Position numbers and translations under genes: made by a program. 38,104 nt of DNA from Pseudomonadota bacterium (GTDB lineage Bacteria > Pseudomonadota > Gammaproteobacteria > Xanthomonadales > Rhodanobacteraceae), in the NCBI GenBank assembly GCA_021793195.1, contig JAJYTG010000009.1, forward strand, positions 1 through 38,104. The letters are read 5' to 3'. The notes under the pieces were generated by a model, which was not told the DNA's origin, did not search any database, and saw nothing but the letters and a program-made list of their open reading frames with translations. Below are positions 19,478 through 28,981 of this stretch, one piece after another (positions within the stretch are counted from its first letter, which is position 1; each line of letters starts with the position of its first letter).

Positions 19478-20797
19478 CTACGCGCCGCGTGCGGCTGACG
19501 CGGGCGTCGGCACGAAATCGAGGATCGCCACCGCGCCGCCTTCCGGCCGCGGCGCCAGCCGCACGCCCCAGCCATAGAGATCGCAGAGCCGGCGCACGAT
19601 GGCGAGACCGAGGCCCGCACCCTTGCCGGCGGCGCCTTCGCCGCGCACGCCGCGCTCGAACAGGTGTTCGGCATCCTCGGCCTTGATGCCGGGGCCGGAG
19701 TCCTCGACCAGCACGCGCTCGGCCTGCACGCGCACGCGAACGTCGCCGGCCTGGGTGTACTTGAAGGCGTTGCCGATCAGGTTGGCCAGCGCCACCGAGA
19801 CCACCGAGGAGGGCGCGTTGACCGCCAGCGGTGCCTCGATCTCGAAACGCACGTGCACGGCCTTGCTGCCCAGCTGCGGGCGCTGCAACTCGATCACGTC
19901 GGCGGCTACGCGGGCGACGTCGGTGGTCTCGCCGTTCACCGGACCCTGGCGCTCGGCGCGCGACAGCAGCAGCAGCGCCTCGATCATCTCGGCCGCCTGC
20001 CGCGATGCACGCTCGATGCGCTTGAGGCGCTCGCGCAGCTTGTCGCTGAGGTCGGGCGAAGACAGCATCAGCTCGACCGTGCTGGCGATCACCGCCAGCG
20101 GTGTGCGCAGCTCGTGGCTGACGTCGGCGTTGAATTCGCGGTCGCGCTGGACCAGTCCGGTGAGGCGCGCGGCATAGTCGTCCAGAGCGCGCGCCAGCTC
20201 GCCGACCTCGTCGTCGGCGAAATGCGGCGCCAGCGGTTGCAGCGCGCCGCTGCGGCGCGAGGCGCGCAGGCGCTTGGCCAGATCGGCCACGGGGCGCATG
20301 ACTCGCGACGACAGCCACCCACCGATCAGCAGCGATGCCAGCGAGAACGCCGCCACCACCGCGATCAGTGCGTACTTGAGGCGCTCCTGGCTTTTCAGAA
20401 GCTGCGAACTGTCATATTTCAGGAAGAACCAGTAGTGGGGGTCTTTGCGGACCGCCAGCTTGTATTCCTCGGTGCGCCCGTCGGGAAGCGTATCGGTGAT
20501 GTCGTGAACGCCGTTGCCGAGGTCACGCCAGGCGAACGGCACGTTTGAGAAGTGTCGTTGGCTGTACATATGGCCGACGACTTTCTCCAGTGGCTCGCGG
20601 AATGGCGTGTAGGGATCCGCGTAGAAGGATTTGGCGTAACCGTTGAGATTGCGCTCCAGCGAATTGCCCAGCAGCTGGTTCTCGAGACGATCGCGCAGGT
20701 ACATCGCGCTGGCGGCGAACAGCGACGTCAGCACGAGACCAAACACCGCAAACGAGATGAAGATGCGGCTGCGCAGCTTACGCCGTGAGGTCTGCAT
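19478..20797 (-). CDS. sensor histidine kinase
   Basis: HAMP region; FNADVSHELRTPLAVIASTVELML; N box and GAGLGLAIVRRLC. Confidence 0.94.
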   Translation of the reverse strand: MQTSRRKLRSRIFISFAVFGLVLTSLFAASAMYLRDRLENQLLGNSLERNLNGYAKSFYADPYTPFREPLEKVVGHMYSQRHFSNVPFAWRDLGNGVHDITDTLPDGRTEEYKLAVRKDPHYWFFLKYDSSQLLKSQERLKYALIAVVAAFSLASLLIGGWLSSRVMRPVADLAKRLRASRRSGALQPLAPHFADDEVGELARALDDYAARLTGLVQRDREFNADVSHELRTPLAVIASTVELMLSSPDLSDKLRERLKRIERASRQAAEMIEALLLLSRAERQGPVNGETTDVARVAADVIELQRPQLGSKAVHVRFEIEAPLAVNAPSSVVSVALANLIGNAFKYTQAGDVRVRVQAERVLVEDSGPGIKAEDAEHLFERGVRGEGAAGKGAGLGLAIVRRLCDLYGWGVRLAPRPEGGAVAILDFVPTPASAARGA

Positions 20798-21467
20798 CCA
20801 GATCGCCCATGCGGTAGCCGATGCCGTGCCGCGTGTGGATCAGCGGCTTCTCGAACGGCTTGTCGATGACGGCGCGCAGGCCGTGGATGTGCACGCGCAG
20901 CGAGTCGCTGTCGGGAAGCTCCTCGCCCCAGACGCGCTGCTCGAGATCGTGGCGGGTGACCACCGAGGGGCTGGCCTCCATCAGCGCCTGCAGCAGCTTC
21001 AGCCCGATCGGATTGAGCTGGATGGACTTGCCGGCGCGGCTGACCGTGAGGGTGTCGAGGTTGTAGGTGAGATCGACGACCTTGAGCACGCGGCTCTGCG
21101 GCCCCTTGCCGCGGCGTGCCAGCACCTCGAGACGGGCGCTGAGTTCCTGCAGCGCGAACGGTTTGGTCATGTAGTCGTCGGCGCCGGACTCGAAGCCGGT
21201 CAGCTTCTGCTCCAGCGCGTCGCGCGCGGTCAGCATCAGCACCGGCGTCTGCTTGTGCGCCTCCTGGCGCAGCTTGCGGCAGACCTCGAGCCCGTCCATG
21301 CCGGGCAGGGTCAGATCGAGCACGATCACGTCGAAGTCGTGGACGACGGCCAGATGCAGGCCGGTGACGCCGTCGCCGGCGAAGTCCACCACGTGGCCGC
21401 GATCCTCGAGGTAGTCGCCGATGTTGGTGGCGATGTCGTTGTGGTCCTCGATCACGAGTACACGCAT
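20778..21467 (-). CDS. OmpR-family response regulator (ColR/VgrR-like)
   Basis: MRVLVIEDHNDIATNIGDYLEDRGHVVDFAGDGVTGLHLAVVHDFDVIVLDLTLPGMDG... winged-helix SDSLRVHIHGLRAVIDKPF; overlaps kinase start. Confidence 0.94.
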   Translation of the reverse strand: MRVLVIEDHNDIATNIGDYLEDRGHVVDFAGDGVTGLHLAVVHDFDVIVLDLTLPGMDGLEVCRKLRQEAHKQTPVLMLTARDALEQKLTGFESGADDYMTKPFALQELSARLEVLARRGKGPQSRVLKVVDLTYNLDTLTVSRAGKSIQLNPIGLKLLQALMEASPSVVTRHDLEQRVWGEELPDSDSLRVHIHGLRAVIDKPFEKPLIHTRHGIGYRMGDLDADLTA

Positions 21468-21563
21468 GAGATCTCTCCGCGCGGCAGTCAGGCCGCGCCA
21501 GCGCAAGAGTAGCGATTATCGACGGTGCCGTGGCGGCGGTGTGCGCGGCGCGCATCGCGGACA

Positions 21564-21606
21564 AGAAAAAGCCCGGCGGGACCGTGGGGGACGACCGCGC
21601 CGGGCT
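21564..21606 (-). terminator. Rho-independent terminator (minus strand)
   Basis: AGCCCGGCG...CGCCGGGCT followed by TTTTTCTTG on the minus strand. Confidence 0.85.
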
Positions 21607-21685
21607 CAAGCTACTGCCCCGATTACCGTAATCAGCCAGACACCAGACCTGAGCAGGACTCGAGCTGCACGACTACAGTGCCGAC
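21564..21685 (-). ncRNA. candidate small RNA ending at the 21564-21606 terminator (5' end predicted)
   Basis: No ATG in the span; possible -10 TACAAC just upstream; phased activator-type repeats at 21703-21741; terminal hairpin plus U tract. Confidence 0.4.
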
Positions 21686-21702
21686 GTTGTAACCCGGCGG
21701 CC

Positions 21703-21741
21703 TTTAAATGGACGTTAAGTGGGCTTCAGGACCGTGTTAAG
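21703..21741 (-). promoter_or_regulatory. four 11-bp-phased direct half-sites (CTTAAC, CCTGAA, CTTAAC, TTTAAA), OmpR/PhoP-type box
   Basis: Minus strand reads gCTTAACacgg tCCTGAAgccc aCTTAACgtcc aTTTAAAggcc; plus-strand starts 21736, 21725, 21714, 21703. Confidence 0.65.
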
Positions 21742-21770
21742 CGCTTCCGTTCGACATCGCCAGTCGAGCC

Positions 21771-23471
21771 TCACCGGATCTGCGAGATCGGCGCATGGCC
21801 GGCATCGGCATCGGCATCGGTTTCGGGCGACCGGCAGATGTGCGAACCGGTCACGATGCGGCAGTTCGCGACGGCCGGCAGCGTGCGCTGTGCGCCCGCG
21901 CGGGGGGTCAGGGCGAATTCGAGCGCCTGACGGTAGCGCACATGCAACATCGCGGCTGTCGGAGGTGCGAAACGCCAGCCGCGCAGCGCGGTCAGCGCCG
22001 CTTCGTCGAACACGCCGGCGGGCTCTGCGCTGACAATGCGCGCGTCGTGGATACGGCCATCGGTCCTGAGCGCGAATTCCAGCACCACCACGCCCTGGAT
22101 GCCGCGTCGCGCGGCGAGGTCCGGATAGACCGGCTGCTGAACGTGCAGCACGCGGGGAGCGGCTGCCGGTGTGGTGTTTGCGGGTGGCGTGTCGGCCTGC
22201 GCGATCGGCGACGACGCGATGTCTCCCGGCTTCGCTGCGGGCAACAACCACGGAGATGACGATGCTGATGCGGTTTCGGCAGCGGGCCTGGCCGGCACCG
22301 CGGACAGCGTCGGCGCAGGCACCGCGGCAACGGGCGCTGCCACGGTCGCGAGCATGGCCGCTTGCAGGTGCAATCGCGGCAGCGGTGTCTGCGTCATGTT
22401 GATGCGTGGCCAGGTCCAGATCGGCCGTGGAGGCGTGGCCAGTGTGGCCGGGATGGCGATGCCGGCTTGCGCGATCTGCCGATCATGCGGCCATTGCAGG
22501 ACCGCGGCTGCGGCGAGCAGGAGCAGCAGCGGCAGCGTCATGCGCAGCGCAGCATTGGATGTGCGCCCGGACTCGCTGAACCCGGCGATCAGTTGCGCGC
22601 GCTCGAGCAGCATGCCGCCGTTGGCGGCGAGCGCCAATGGCGTGCTTTGCGATTGCTCCAGCCGCAACAAGGCGGCGAGATAGTCGCGGCGCGCGGCGCC
22701 GCTGGCAGCCAGAGCCAGCGCATCGCAGCAGACTTCGCGCTCGCGGCGCACGTCGCGCGAGATCCAGCGCACCGCGGGGTGATAGAACTGCAGCGTTTCC
22801 AGGGCAACCTGCAGCAGATTGACCAGCGGATCGAGGCGACGGATATGCGCCAGCTCGTGGGCCAGGATCAACTCGACCTCGGCCGGCGGGAACCCGCTCG
22901 CCACGGCCAGCGGCAGCAGTACCACCGGGCGCAGCCAGCCGACCACGAGCGGCGCGATGGAGGCTCCGGATCCGAGCAGGAGAGCCTCGCCGCGCAGGCC
23001 GAGTCGTCGATGCAGCGACGCGAATCGTGCCTGCCAGGCGGGCAGCGGCACCGCGCGCCGCAGCAGGATCCGCAGACGCCGCCACTCGCGCAGTGCACGC
23101 CAGGCCTGCAAGCTGACGCCGAGCCACCACGCCAGTACCAGCCATGGCAATGCGGCATTCGTCACTGCCGCGAGCGACAGGCGACCGCCGGAAGGGGTCG
23201 CTGACACCGCAGCCCTGCCCATGACGGCCAGCAGGCCGGAGGCGCCCTTCGGCAGTGCCGACGTCGCCAGTTGCCACGCCGTCCACGAAGGGATCAACGC
23301 AAGCGCGAGCAGCGCGGCCAGGCCCAGTGCGTAACGCGCGTTGCCCCGGGGCACGCTGCCGCGCAATGCGGCGTAGGCGGCCGCGATCAGCGCTCCTTGC
23401 CACAGCGAGTGCAGCAAGGTCCAGCCGCAGACCTGGATCGCGGTGGCGAGCGCTGCCGACCAGGTGTTCAT
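21771..23471 (-). CDS. BlaR1-type M56 metallopeptidase with C-terminal TonB domain
   Basis: VELILAHELAHIRRLDPLVNLLQ; C-terminal QPVYPDLAARRGIQGVVVLEFALRTDGRIHDARIVSAEPAGVFDEAALTALRGWRF. Confidence 0.92.
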   Translation of the reverse strand: MNTWSAALATAIQVCGWTLLHSLWQGALIAAAYAALRGSVPRGNARYALGLAALLALALIPSWTAWQLATSALPKGASGLLAVMGRAAVSATPSGGRLSLAAVTNAALPWLVLAWWLGVSLQAWRALREWRRLRILLRRAVPLPAWQARFASLHRRLGLRGEALLLGSGASIAPLVVGWLRPVVLLPLAVASGFPPAEVELILAHELAHIRRLDPLVNLLQVALETLQFYHPAVRWISRDVRREREVCCDALALAASGAARRDYLAALLRLEQSQSTPLALAANGGMLLERAQLIAGFSESGRTSNAALRMTLPLLLLLAAAAVLQWPHDRQIAQAGIAIPATLATPPRPIWTWPRINMTQTPLPRLHLQAAMLATVAAPVAAVPAPTLSAVPARPAAETASASSSPWLLPAAKPGDIASSPIAQADTPPANTTPAAAPRVLHVQQPVYPDLAARRGIQGVVVLEFALRTDGRIHDARIVSAEPAGVFDEAALTALRGWRFAPPTAAMLHVRYRQALEFALTPRAGAQRTLPAVANCRIVTGSHICRSPETDADADAGHAPISQIR

Positions 23472-23884
23472 GGCGGCGACTCCTCGTCGAGGCGGTCAAG
23501 CAGGGTTCGTATGGCTTCGATTTCGTCGCGGCTTGCCCGTTGCCCGCCCAGCGCCTGCAGCACGAGATCGGCGCGCGAGCCATCGAACACGCGAGCGACC
23601 AGGTCGTTGAGGAACCGGCGCTGCGTCCGCCCCTTGCTGTGGGCCGCACGATAGATGTGCGCGCGCTGCGCGTCGTCGCGCACGACCAAACCCTTGGCGT
23701 GCATCACCTGCAGCAGCTTGAGCGCGTTGGTGTAACCGCCGCCTTGCTTGCGATAGAGCGCGTCGTGCACGTCGCGCACCGTGCTGGGGCCGCGCGCCCA
23801 CAGCACATGCAGGATTTCCAGCTCGGCTTCGGTGGGGCGGAAGGTCTCGCTGCTGCGTCGGCTCATGGCGGGATCGCTCGGCAT
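23468..23884 (-). CDS. BlaI/MecI-family transcriptional regulator
   Basis: LTxAELEILHVLWARGPSTVRDVHDAL-type winged helix; 4-bp overlap with the BlaR1-like gene. Confidence 0.93.
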   Translation of the reverse strand: MPSDPAMSRRSSETFRPTEAELEILHVLWARGPSTVRDVHDALYRKQGGGYTNALKLLQVMHAKGLVVRDDAQRAHIYRAAHSKGRTQRRFLNDLVARVFDGSRADLVLQALGGQRASRDEIEAIRTLLDRLDEESPP

Positions 23885-23930
23885 GGATGCGCATGGGAGC
23901 CGTCGCGACGGCCGGCTCCCATCGCCAGCC

Positions 23931-24434
23931 TCAGCCGCCGCCCTTGGTCTGGCCGCGGTTGATCTGGTTGAGGTTGTTCATCATGTCGCGTGCATTGGTG
24001 CGGTCCTGCATCATCTGACCAAAGGACCGGCATACGGTTTTTGGCAGATGCGAGCCCGTGGGCATTTCGCGCTGGCAGATGACGCGCCGGCTGTCGTTGT
24101 GGGTCAGGATCGAATTGATCTGCTCCTGATCATTGTAAAGCTGCGTCTTCGACGCGACGTCCATCTGCGCGACGGTGCCGAATTTGTCGAAGATCGACTG
24201 CATGTCGGCCAGCTTGCCCTGCACGGTGGTGCGTTCGTCGGGGCGCACATACTGATAGTGGCCGCCCTTGTCCATCTGCTGCTGGATGGCCGCCACGACG
24301 GCCGCGAACTGGTCCTTGGTCTGCGGCTGGGTGATCGGCGGTTCGGGTGTGTCCGCCTGTGCTGTCAGCGCGAACGCGCCGAGCAGGATCGTCAATGCCA
24401 GCGCCCAGCCTTTGCCATGATGCAATCGAGTCAT
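23931..24434 (-). CDS. secreted hypothetical protein
   Basis: Signal peptide MTRLHHGKGWALALTILLGAFALTAQA; preceded by TTGACA-N18-TAGGAT. Confidence 0.7.
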   Translation of the reverse strand: MTRLHHGKGWALALTILLGAFALTAQADTPEPPITQPQTKDQFAAVVAAIQQQMDKGGHYQYVRPDERTTVQGKLADMQSIFDKFGTVAQMDVASKTQLYNDQEQINSILTHNDSRRVICQREMPTGSHLPKTVCRSFGQMMQDRTNARDMMNNLNQINRGQTKGGG

Positions 24435-24497
24435 GATGCGTGTCCCCTTCAGGATTGGCGCCAGCGCCGATCTGGCGCCCTTGCCGTGTGCGCGCCG

Positions 24498-24527
24498 ATC
24501 CTAGAAGGCCCCGGCAGCAATTGTCAA
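24498..24527 (-). promoter_or_regulatory. sigma70-type promoter for the secreted hypothetical gene
   Basis: Minus strand TTGACA (24527-24522), 18-bp spacer, TAGGAT (24503-24498). Confidence 0.6.
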
Positions 24528-24541
24528 CGAAATCCTTCGTA

Positions 24542-25453
24542 CTATGATTTTCGTGCTTTCGCGGGCGGTCCGCGGCGATCACGCACCAGGCGTTCGACGT
24601 GACGGATGATCGTTGTCGCCACATCGACGCCGCTGGCGGCCTCGATGCCTTCCAGTCCCGGCGAAGCATTGACTTCGAGCAGCAGCGGGCCGCGCGCCGA
24701 GCGCAGCAGATCGACCCCGGCGACACCCAGTCCGAGCACGGCGGCGGCATGCAGGGCGAGCCGGCGTTCGGCCGCGCTCAGCCGCACGGCGCTCGCACTG
24801 CCGCCGCGATGCAGGTTGGCGCGGAAATCGCCGCTGACGGCACGGCGCTCCATCGCCGCGACCACCCGCTCGCCGACCACAAAGCAGCGCAGATCGCGGC
24901 CTTCCGCTTCGGCGATGAACTCCTGCACCAGGAAGTTGGCGTAGAGACCGCGGAAGGCCTCGATCACGCTTTGGGCCGCGCTGCGTTTTTCAGCCAGCAC
25001 CACGCCCTGGCCCTGCGCGCCCTCGTTGAGCTTGATCACGTGCGGCGCGTCGCCCAGCATGGCCAGCAGATCGGCGGTGTCGTCGGGATTGTCTCCGAAC
25101 ACCGTCTGCGGCATTGGCACTCCGGCGCCGGCCAGCAGCTGCAGGCAGCGCAGCTTGTCGCGCGCGCGCAGCACGGCGTCGGAAGGCGATGCCGTGACCA
25201 CGCCCATCAGCTCGAATTGGCGCAGCACCGCGGTGCCGTAGAAGCTGATCGATGCGCCGATGCGCGGGATCACCGCGTCGAAGCCGCTGAGCGCGCGGCC
25301 GCGGTAATGCAGGGCGAAACCGGCGGGCGCGATGCGCATGTAGCAACGCAACGGATCCAGTACGCGTACCGTGTGGCCGCGCGCGCGCGCGGCTTCGACC
25401 AGGCGGCGCGTCGAATAGAGTCGGAGATTGCGCGACAGGATCGCGAGTTTCAT
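24542..25453 (-). CDS. rimK: RimK-family ATP-grasp ligase (alpha-L-glutamate ligase)
   Basis: [39 protein letters not shown]...[18 protein letters not shown]...[15 protein letters not shown]. Confidence 0.95.
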   Translation of the reverse strand: MKLAILSRNLRLYSTRRLVEAARARGHTVRVLDPLRCYMRIAPAGFALHYRGRALSGFDAVIPRIGASISFYGTAVLRQFELMGVVTASPSDAVLRARDKLRCLQLLAGAGVPMPQTVFGDNPDDTADLLAMLGDAPHVIKLNEGAQGQGVVLAEKRSAAQSVIEAFRGLYANFLVQEFIAEAEGRDLRCFVVGERVVAAMERRAVSGDFRANLHRGGSASAVRLSAAERRLALHAAAVLGLGVAGVDLLRSARGPLLLEVNASPGLEGIEAASGVDVATTIIRHVERLVRDRRGPPAKARKS

Positions 25454-25513
25454 GCGCCGGGACCGCGCGGGGGCGCCTGCCGGCCGGACCCTCGGCGCGC
25501 AACGGATGCGGGG

Positions 25514-25587
25514 TGGAGCGGGTGATGGGAATCGAACCCACATTCACAGCTTGGGAAGCTGTTGTCTTGCCACTAGACGACACCCGC
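25514..25587 (-). tRNA. tRNA-Gly (anticodon CCC)
   Basis: GCGGGTGTCGTCTAGTGGCAAGACAACAGCTTCCCAAGCTGTGAATGTGGGTTCGATTCCCATCACCCGCTCCA folds as cloverleaf; loop TTCCCAA; encoded CCA. Confidence 0.95.
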
Positions 25588-25758
25588 GACGGCGTCGACA
25601 TCCTAGCCAGCGATCGGTTGACAGGCAACGCCGCGTGCGTCCAGTGAGGGTTCAGGGGTAGGGTAGGCAGAATGAAAGCGTGCGGCGGCGGGCCTGTGGC
25701 CGTCGCGCGTCCGGCGCCGCCATTGCGGTGGCGCCGACAGGGGCCCGGGAGCCGATCC

Positions 25759-28044
25759 ATGCGCAGCGCACCTCATTCCCTGCTTGGCGCCGTCCTGCTC
25801 GGTGCCTTCTCGTTGTGGATCGCGGGCGCGCCAGTCGTCGCGCGCGCTGAAAATGACCCGCCCGATCGTGTCGCACGGATGAGCGTGGTCGATGGCGACG
25901 TCGGCCTGCAGCCGGCCGGCACGCAAGGCTGGACGCAGGCCCAGCTGAATCGACCGCTGACCACCGGCGATCGCCTGTGGGTTCCCGCCGACGCCCGCGC
26001 CGAACTGGAGTTGGGGGGCGCCGAGATTCGTCTCGACGGAGACAGCGGTTTCAGCTTTCTCGACCTCGGCAACGATCATGCCCAGGCGCAACTGACCCAG
26101 GGCACGCTCAACCTGCGCGTGCGCCGTCTGTATCAGGGGCAGAGCTACGAAATCGACACGCCAACGCTTGCGTTCGTCACCGACCATACCGGCGAGTTCC
26201 GCATCGACATCGGCCCCGGTGGCCACGGCACGCAGGTGACGGTCTATCGCGGCGAAGCGCGCGTGTACGGGCGCGACCAGGCCCGGCAGACGCTCTACGC
26301 CGGACAGAGCTATCGCTTCGCGGACAGCTCGCTGGCCAGCGTGGAAACCTTCGGCATGCCGCAGGAGGACAGCTTCGATCGCTGGTGCTTCACCCGCGAC
26401 CGCCGGCTCGACCGTGCGCTTGCCGACAACTACATCCCCGAGGGGGTGATCGGCGCTGCCGATCTCGACGAGTACGGCAACTGGCAGAGTGTCAGTGACT
26501 ACGGCAACGTGTGGTACCCCCGCGACGTACCGGTGGGTTGGGCTCCCTATCGCGACGGTCACTGGGTCTACGTAGCGCCGTGGGGCTGGACCTGGGTGGA
26601 CGATGCGCCGTGGGGCTTCGCGCCGTTCCATTACGGCCGCTGGGTCTGGGCCGATGACGCCTGGGGCTGGCTGCCGGGGCCGCGTTTCGTGCGGCCGTGC
26701 TATGCGCCGGCGCTGGTGGCATTCGTCGGCGGCGGCGGCTGGAGCGTCGGCGTCAGTGTCGGCGGTCCGCCGATCGGCTGGTATCCGCTGGGGCCCGACG
26801 ATATCTACCGCCCCTGGTATTACGGCGGCCCGCGCTACTTCCAGCAGGTCAACATCACCAATATCCGCATCGTCAATCAGACGGTCATCCAGCGGGTCGA
26901 TCGTGACTACCAGGATTATCAACACGGCCGCCCGCCGCACGCCGGTCCGGGCTTCGGGCACGGCGATCGGCCCATCCCCACGCGCGGATTGACGGCGGTC
27001 CCGCGCGACGTGTTCGTCGGTGCGCGACCGGTGGCCGGCCATCTTCTGCGTGGCGATCGGCTGCGGAATGGCGCGGGTCACGGATCACTGCACGGGATGG
27101 CACCGCCCCGGCCTTTGCCGGTAAGCCTGGTTGGCGGCGCAGGCCGGCCTGCGCCGCGGGTGCCGCAGGGATTGTTCGAACGCCAGGTGCTGGCGCATCG
27201 AACGCCGCCTGCATTCCATGCCGGCCTGCCCGTGGGCGGTGCCTTCGCCGCGGGTCACGGCGGCACGCGCCCCGGTGAACCGGTCGCATTGCGGGCGCAG
27301 GATCAAGTCACGGGCAATGTGCGTGTGCTGGGTGGCGTCGACATGGCGCGCACGCCGCGTTCGCAGCCGCAGCCGTTGTTCCGGCATGAACCGCGGACGC
27401 TGCCGCAGCCGCAGCGTCTGCAGCCGGCCGAACCGGTCACGGGCCGCGCGGGTGGAGCGTCGTCGCACGATGCCGGACTGCCGGCCGGTGCGGTGCCGTC
27501 GGCGCGCTGGGCGCCGCATGCCTGGCAGTCCGGACATGGACGTTCGGCGCCCGGCGAGATCATCGGCCGGCCGTCTGCGGATCATGGACAAACGCCGATG
27601 AGACCGGATCGTCCGGCGGCGTCACCGTGGCGCGGCAATCCGTCGTCGAATGGCCGGCCCGAAACGGGTTATGCACCATCGCAGTCGCGTCCCGTGCCGT
27701 CGTATCCGCATGTCCCGACATACCGGCCGGCATACGGGAATACGGACAGCGGGCGCGCGCCTTCGCAACAGGCACCGACCTACCGACCCGAGCCGGCTTA
27801 CGCTCCGCCGCCGGCCTATCGCTCCGAGCCCGCCAACGTGCCGCGTCGAGCCTATCGCCCCGAGCCTGCCTATGCGCCGCAACCGGCTTACCGTCCGGAG
27901 CCTGCCCAGCCGGCCTATCGCTCCGAACCGGCGTATGCGCCGCAGCCGGCCAGCCGTCCGGCAGCGGCGCAGCATGTCGCGCCCTCGCGGTCAGCGCCCC
28001 GGCCCGATGGGCATCACGGTGGTGGCGGCGTGCGCGACAACTGA
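25759..28044 (+). CDS. FecR-domain / DUF6600-like secreted protein with Pro-rich repetitive C-terminus
   Basis: Signal peptide; FecR-like domain; W-rich VGWAPYRDGHWVYVAPWGWTWVDDAPWGFAPFHYGRW; C-terminal YRPEPAYAP-type repeats. Confidence 0.85.
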   Translation: MRSAPHSLLGAVLLGAFSLWIAGAPVVARAENDPPDRVARMSVVDGDVGLQPAGTQGWTQAQLNRPLTTGDRLWVPADARAELELGGAEIRLDGDSGFSFLDLGNDHAQAQLTQGTLNLRVRRLYQGQSYEIDTPTLAFVTDHTGEFRIDIGPGGHGTQVTVYRGEARVYGRDQARQTLYAGQSYRFADSSLASVETFGMPQEDSFDRWCFTRDRRLDRALADNYIPEGVIGAADLDEYGNWQSVSDYGNVWYPRDVPVGWAPYRDGHWVYVAPWGWTWVDDAPWGFAPFHYGRWVWADDAWGWLPGPRFVRPCYAPALVAFVGGGGWSVGVSVGGPPIGWYPLGPDDIYRPWYYGGPRYFQQVNITNIRIVNQTVIQRVDRDYQDYQHGRPPHAGPGFGHGDRPIPTRGLTAVPRDVFVGARPVAGHLLRGDRLRNGAGHGSLHGMAPPRPLPVSLVGGAGRPAPRVPQGLFERQVLAHRTPPAFHAGLPVGGAFAAGHGGTRPGEPVALRAQDQVTGNVRVLGGVDMARTPRSQPQPLFRHEPRTLPQPQRLQPAEPVTGRAGGASSHDAGLPAGAVPSARWAPHAWQSGHGRSAPGEIIGRPSADHGQTPMRPDRPAASPWRGNPSSNGRPETGYAPSQSRPVPSYPHVPTYRPAYGNTDSGRAPSQQAPTYRPEPAYAPPPAYRSEPANVPRRAYRPEPAYAPQPAYRPEPAQPAYRSEPAYAPQPASRPAAAQHVAPSRSAPRPDGHHGGGGVRDN

Positions 28045-28088
28045 CGCGCGCAGATCACCCGTTGCGACGCGGGCAGCTGCGTCGGTGA

Positions 28089-28688
28089 TCAGCGCGTGTT
28101 GATCCAGCGCGCTGCGAGTCGTCGCCAGAAGCCGGCACGCGGAGGCGATGCTGCCTGGTGAGTCGGCTGGTCGGCAGCTGCGGACGGGATGCCGTCCGCA
28201 GGGTCAGGCTCTGCGACGGGCAGAGCGGCGGTCTCCCGCATGACGGGATCCGGCGCACTCGTTGCAGGCGCGTCATCGAGGTCGAACCGCATCCCGCTCG
28301 CCGCCAGCCAGACGTCGGCGCGCTGCCATTCCGTTGCATCGTCGCCGCGCACCTCGGCGCCCGGCTGGATGCTTCCGGTTTCCAGCGCATGCTGCAGCCA
28401 GGCCCTGCTGACCGGGCCGCGCAGAGCCTCGCCGTCGCGCAGCAGGGCGCATGGTCCGTCCGCGGGCAGCGCGACGGCCTCGATGCCGATCCGGCGCAGC
28501 GCCTGCTCCTGGCGTTGCGCGGATTCCGCCGTGGTCGCCCTCAGCGTCAGCGGCAGCCGCGGCTGCACGCGCGCGGCGAAATCCTCGGTGTTCATGCGCA
28601 ACAGCGCGGCGACATGTGGCCAGGCCGTCTCCGCAGTGGCCCCCTCCAGCATGCGCCCGCTCAACGTGACCGATTGACTCGCATCCAC
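28089..28688 (-). CDS. hypothetical protein with GYF_2-like segment (GTG start proposed)
   Basis: VDASQSVTLSGRMLEGATAETAWPHVAALLRM...GPVSRAWLQHALETGSIQPGAEVRGDDATEWQRADVW. Confidence 0.6.
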   Translation of the reverse strand: MDASQSVTLSGRMLEGATAETAWPHVAALLRMNTEDFAARVQPRLPLTLRATTAESAQRQEQALRRIGIEAVALPADGPCALLRDGEALRGPVSRAWLQHALETGSIQPGAEVRGDDATEWQRADVWLAASGMRFDLDDAPATSAPDPVMRETAALPVAEPDPADGIPSAAADQPTHQAASPPRAGFWRRLAARWINTR

Positions 28689-28739
28689 GGCCCCCCCCTT
28701 TGGCGCGCCCCGCGCGTGCCTCGTCGCTAGAATAGTCCG

Positions 28740-28940
28740 ATGCAGATCATCCTCAATGGCCAGCCCCGTGATTGCGCCGCCGGCGCCACGCTGACCGCGC
28801 TGCTGGCCGCGACCGGCCACGCGCAGCGCCGGGTAGCGGTCGAGGTCAACCGCGAGATCGTGCCGCGCAGCCAGCAGGCCGAACGCGTGCTGGCGGAAGG
28901 TGATCGCGTCGAGATCATCCATGCCGTCGGCGGCGGCTGA
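28740..28940 (+). CDS. thiS: sulfur carrier protein ThiS
   Basis: MQIILNGQPRDCAAGATLTALLAATG...RVEIIHAVGGG with C-terminal GG. Confidence 0.94.
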   Translation: MQIILNGQPRDCAAGATLTALLAATGHAQRRVAVEVNREIVPRSQQAERVLAEGDRVEIIHAVGGG

Positions 28941-28981
28941 TGCCGGTCAGCGGCAGGGCGCGCACTCGCGTAGAATCGTCG

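Noticed and set aside
28089-28922. Longer 277-aa form of the GYF-like hypothetical protein starting MDDLDAITFRQ
   Set aside because: The N-terminal extension is antisense to thiS; the GTG at 28688 gives a cleaner gene start.
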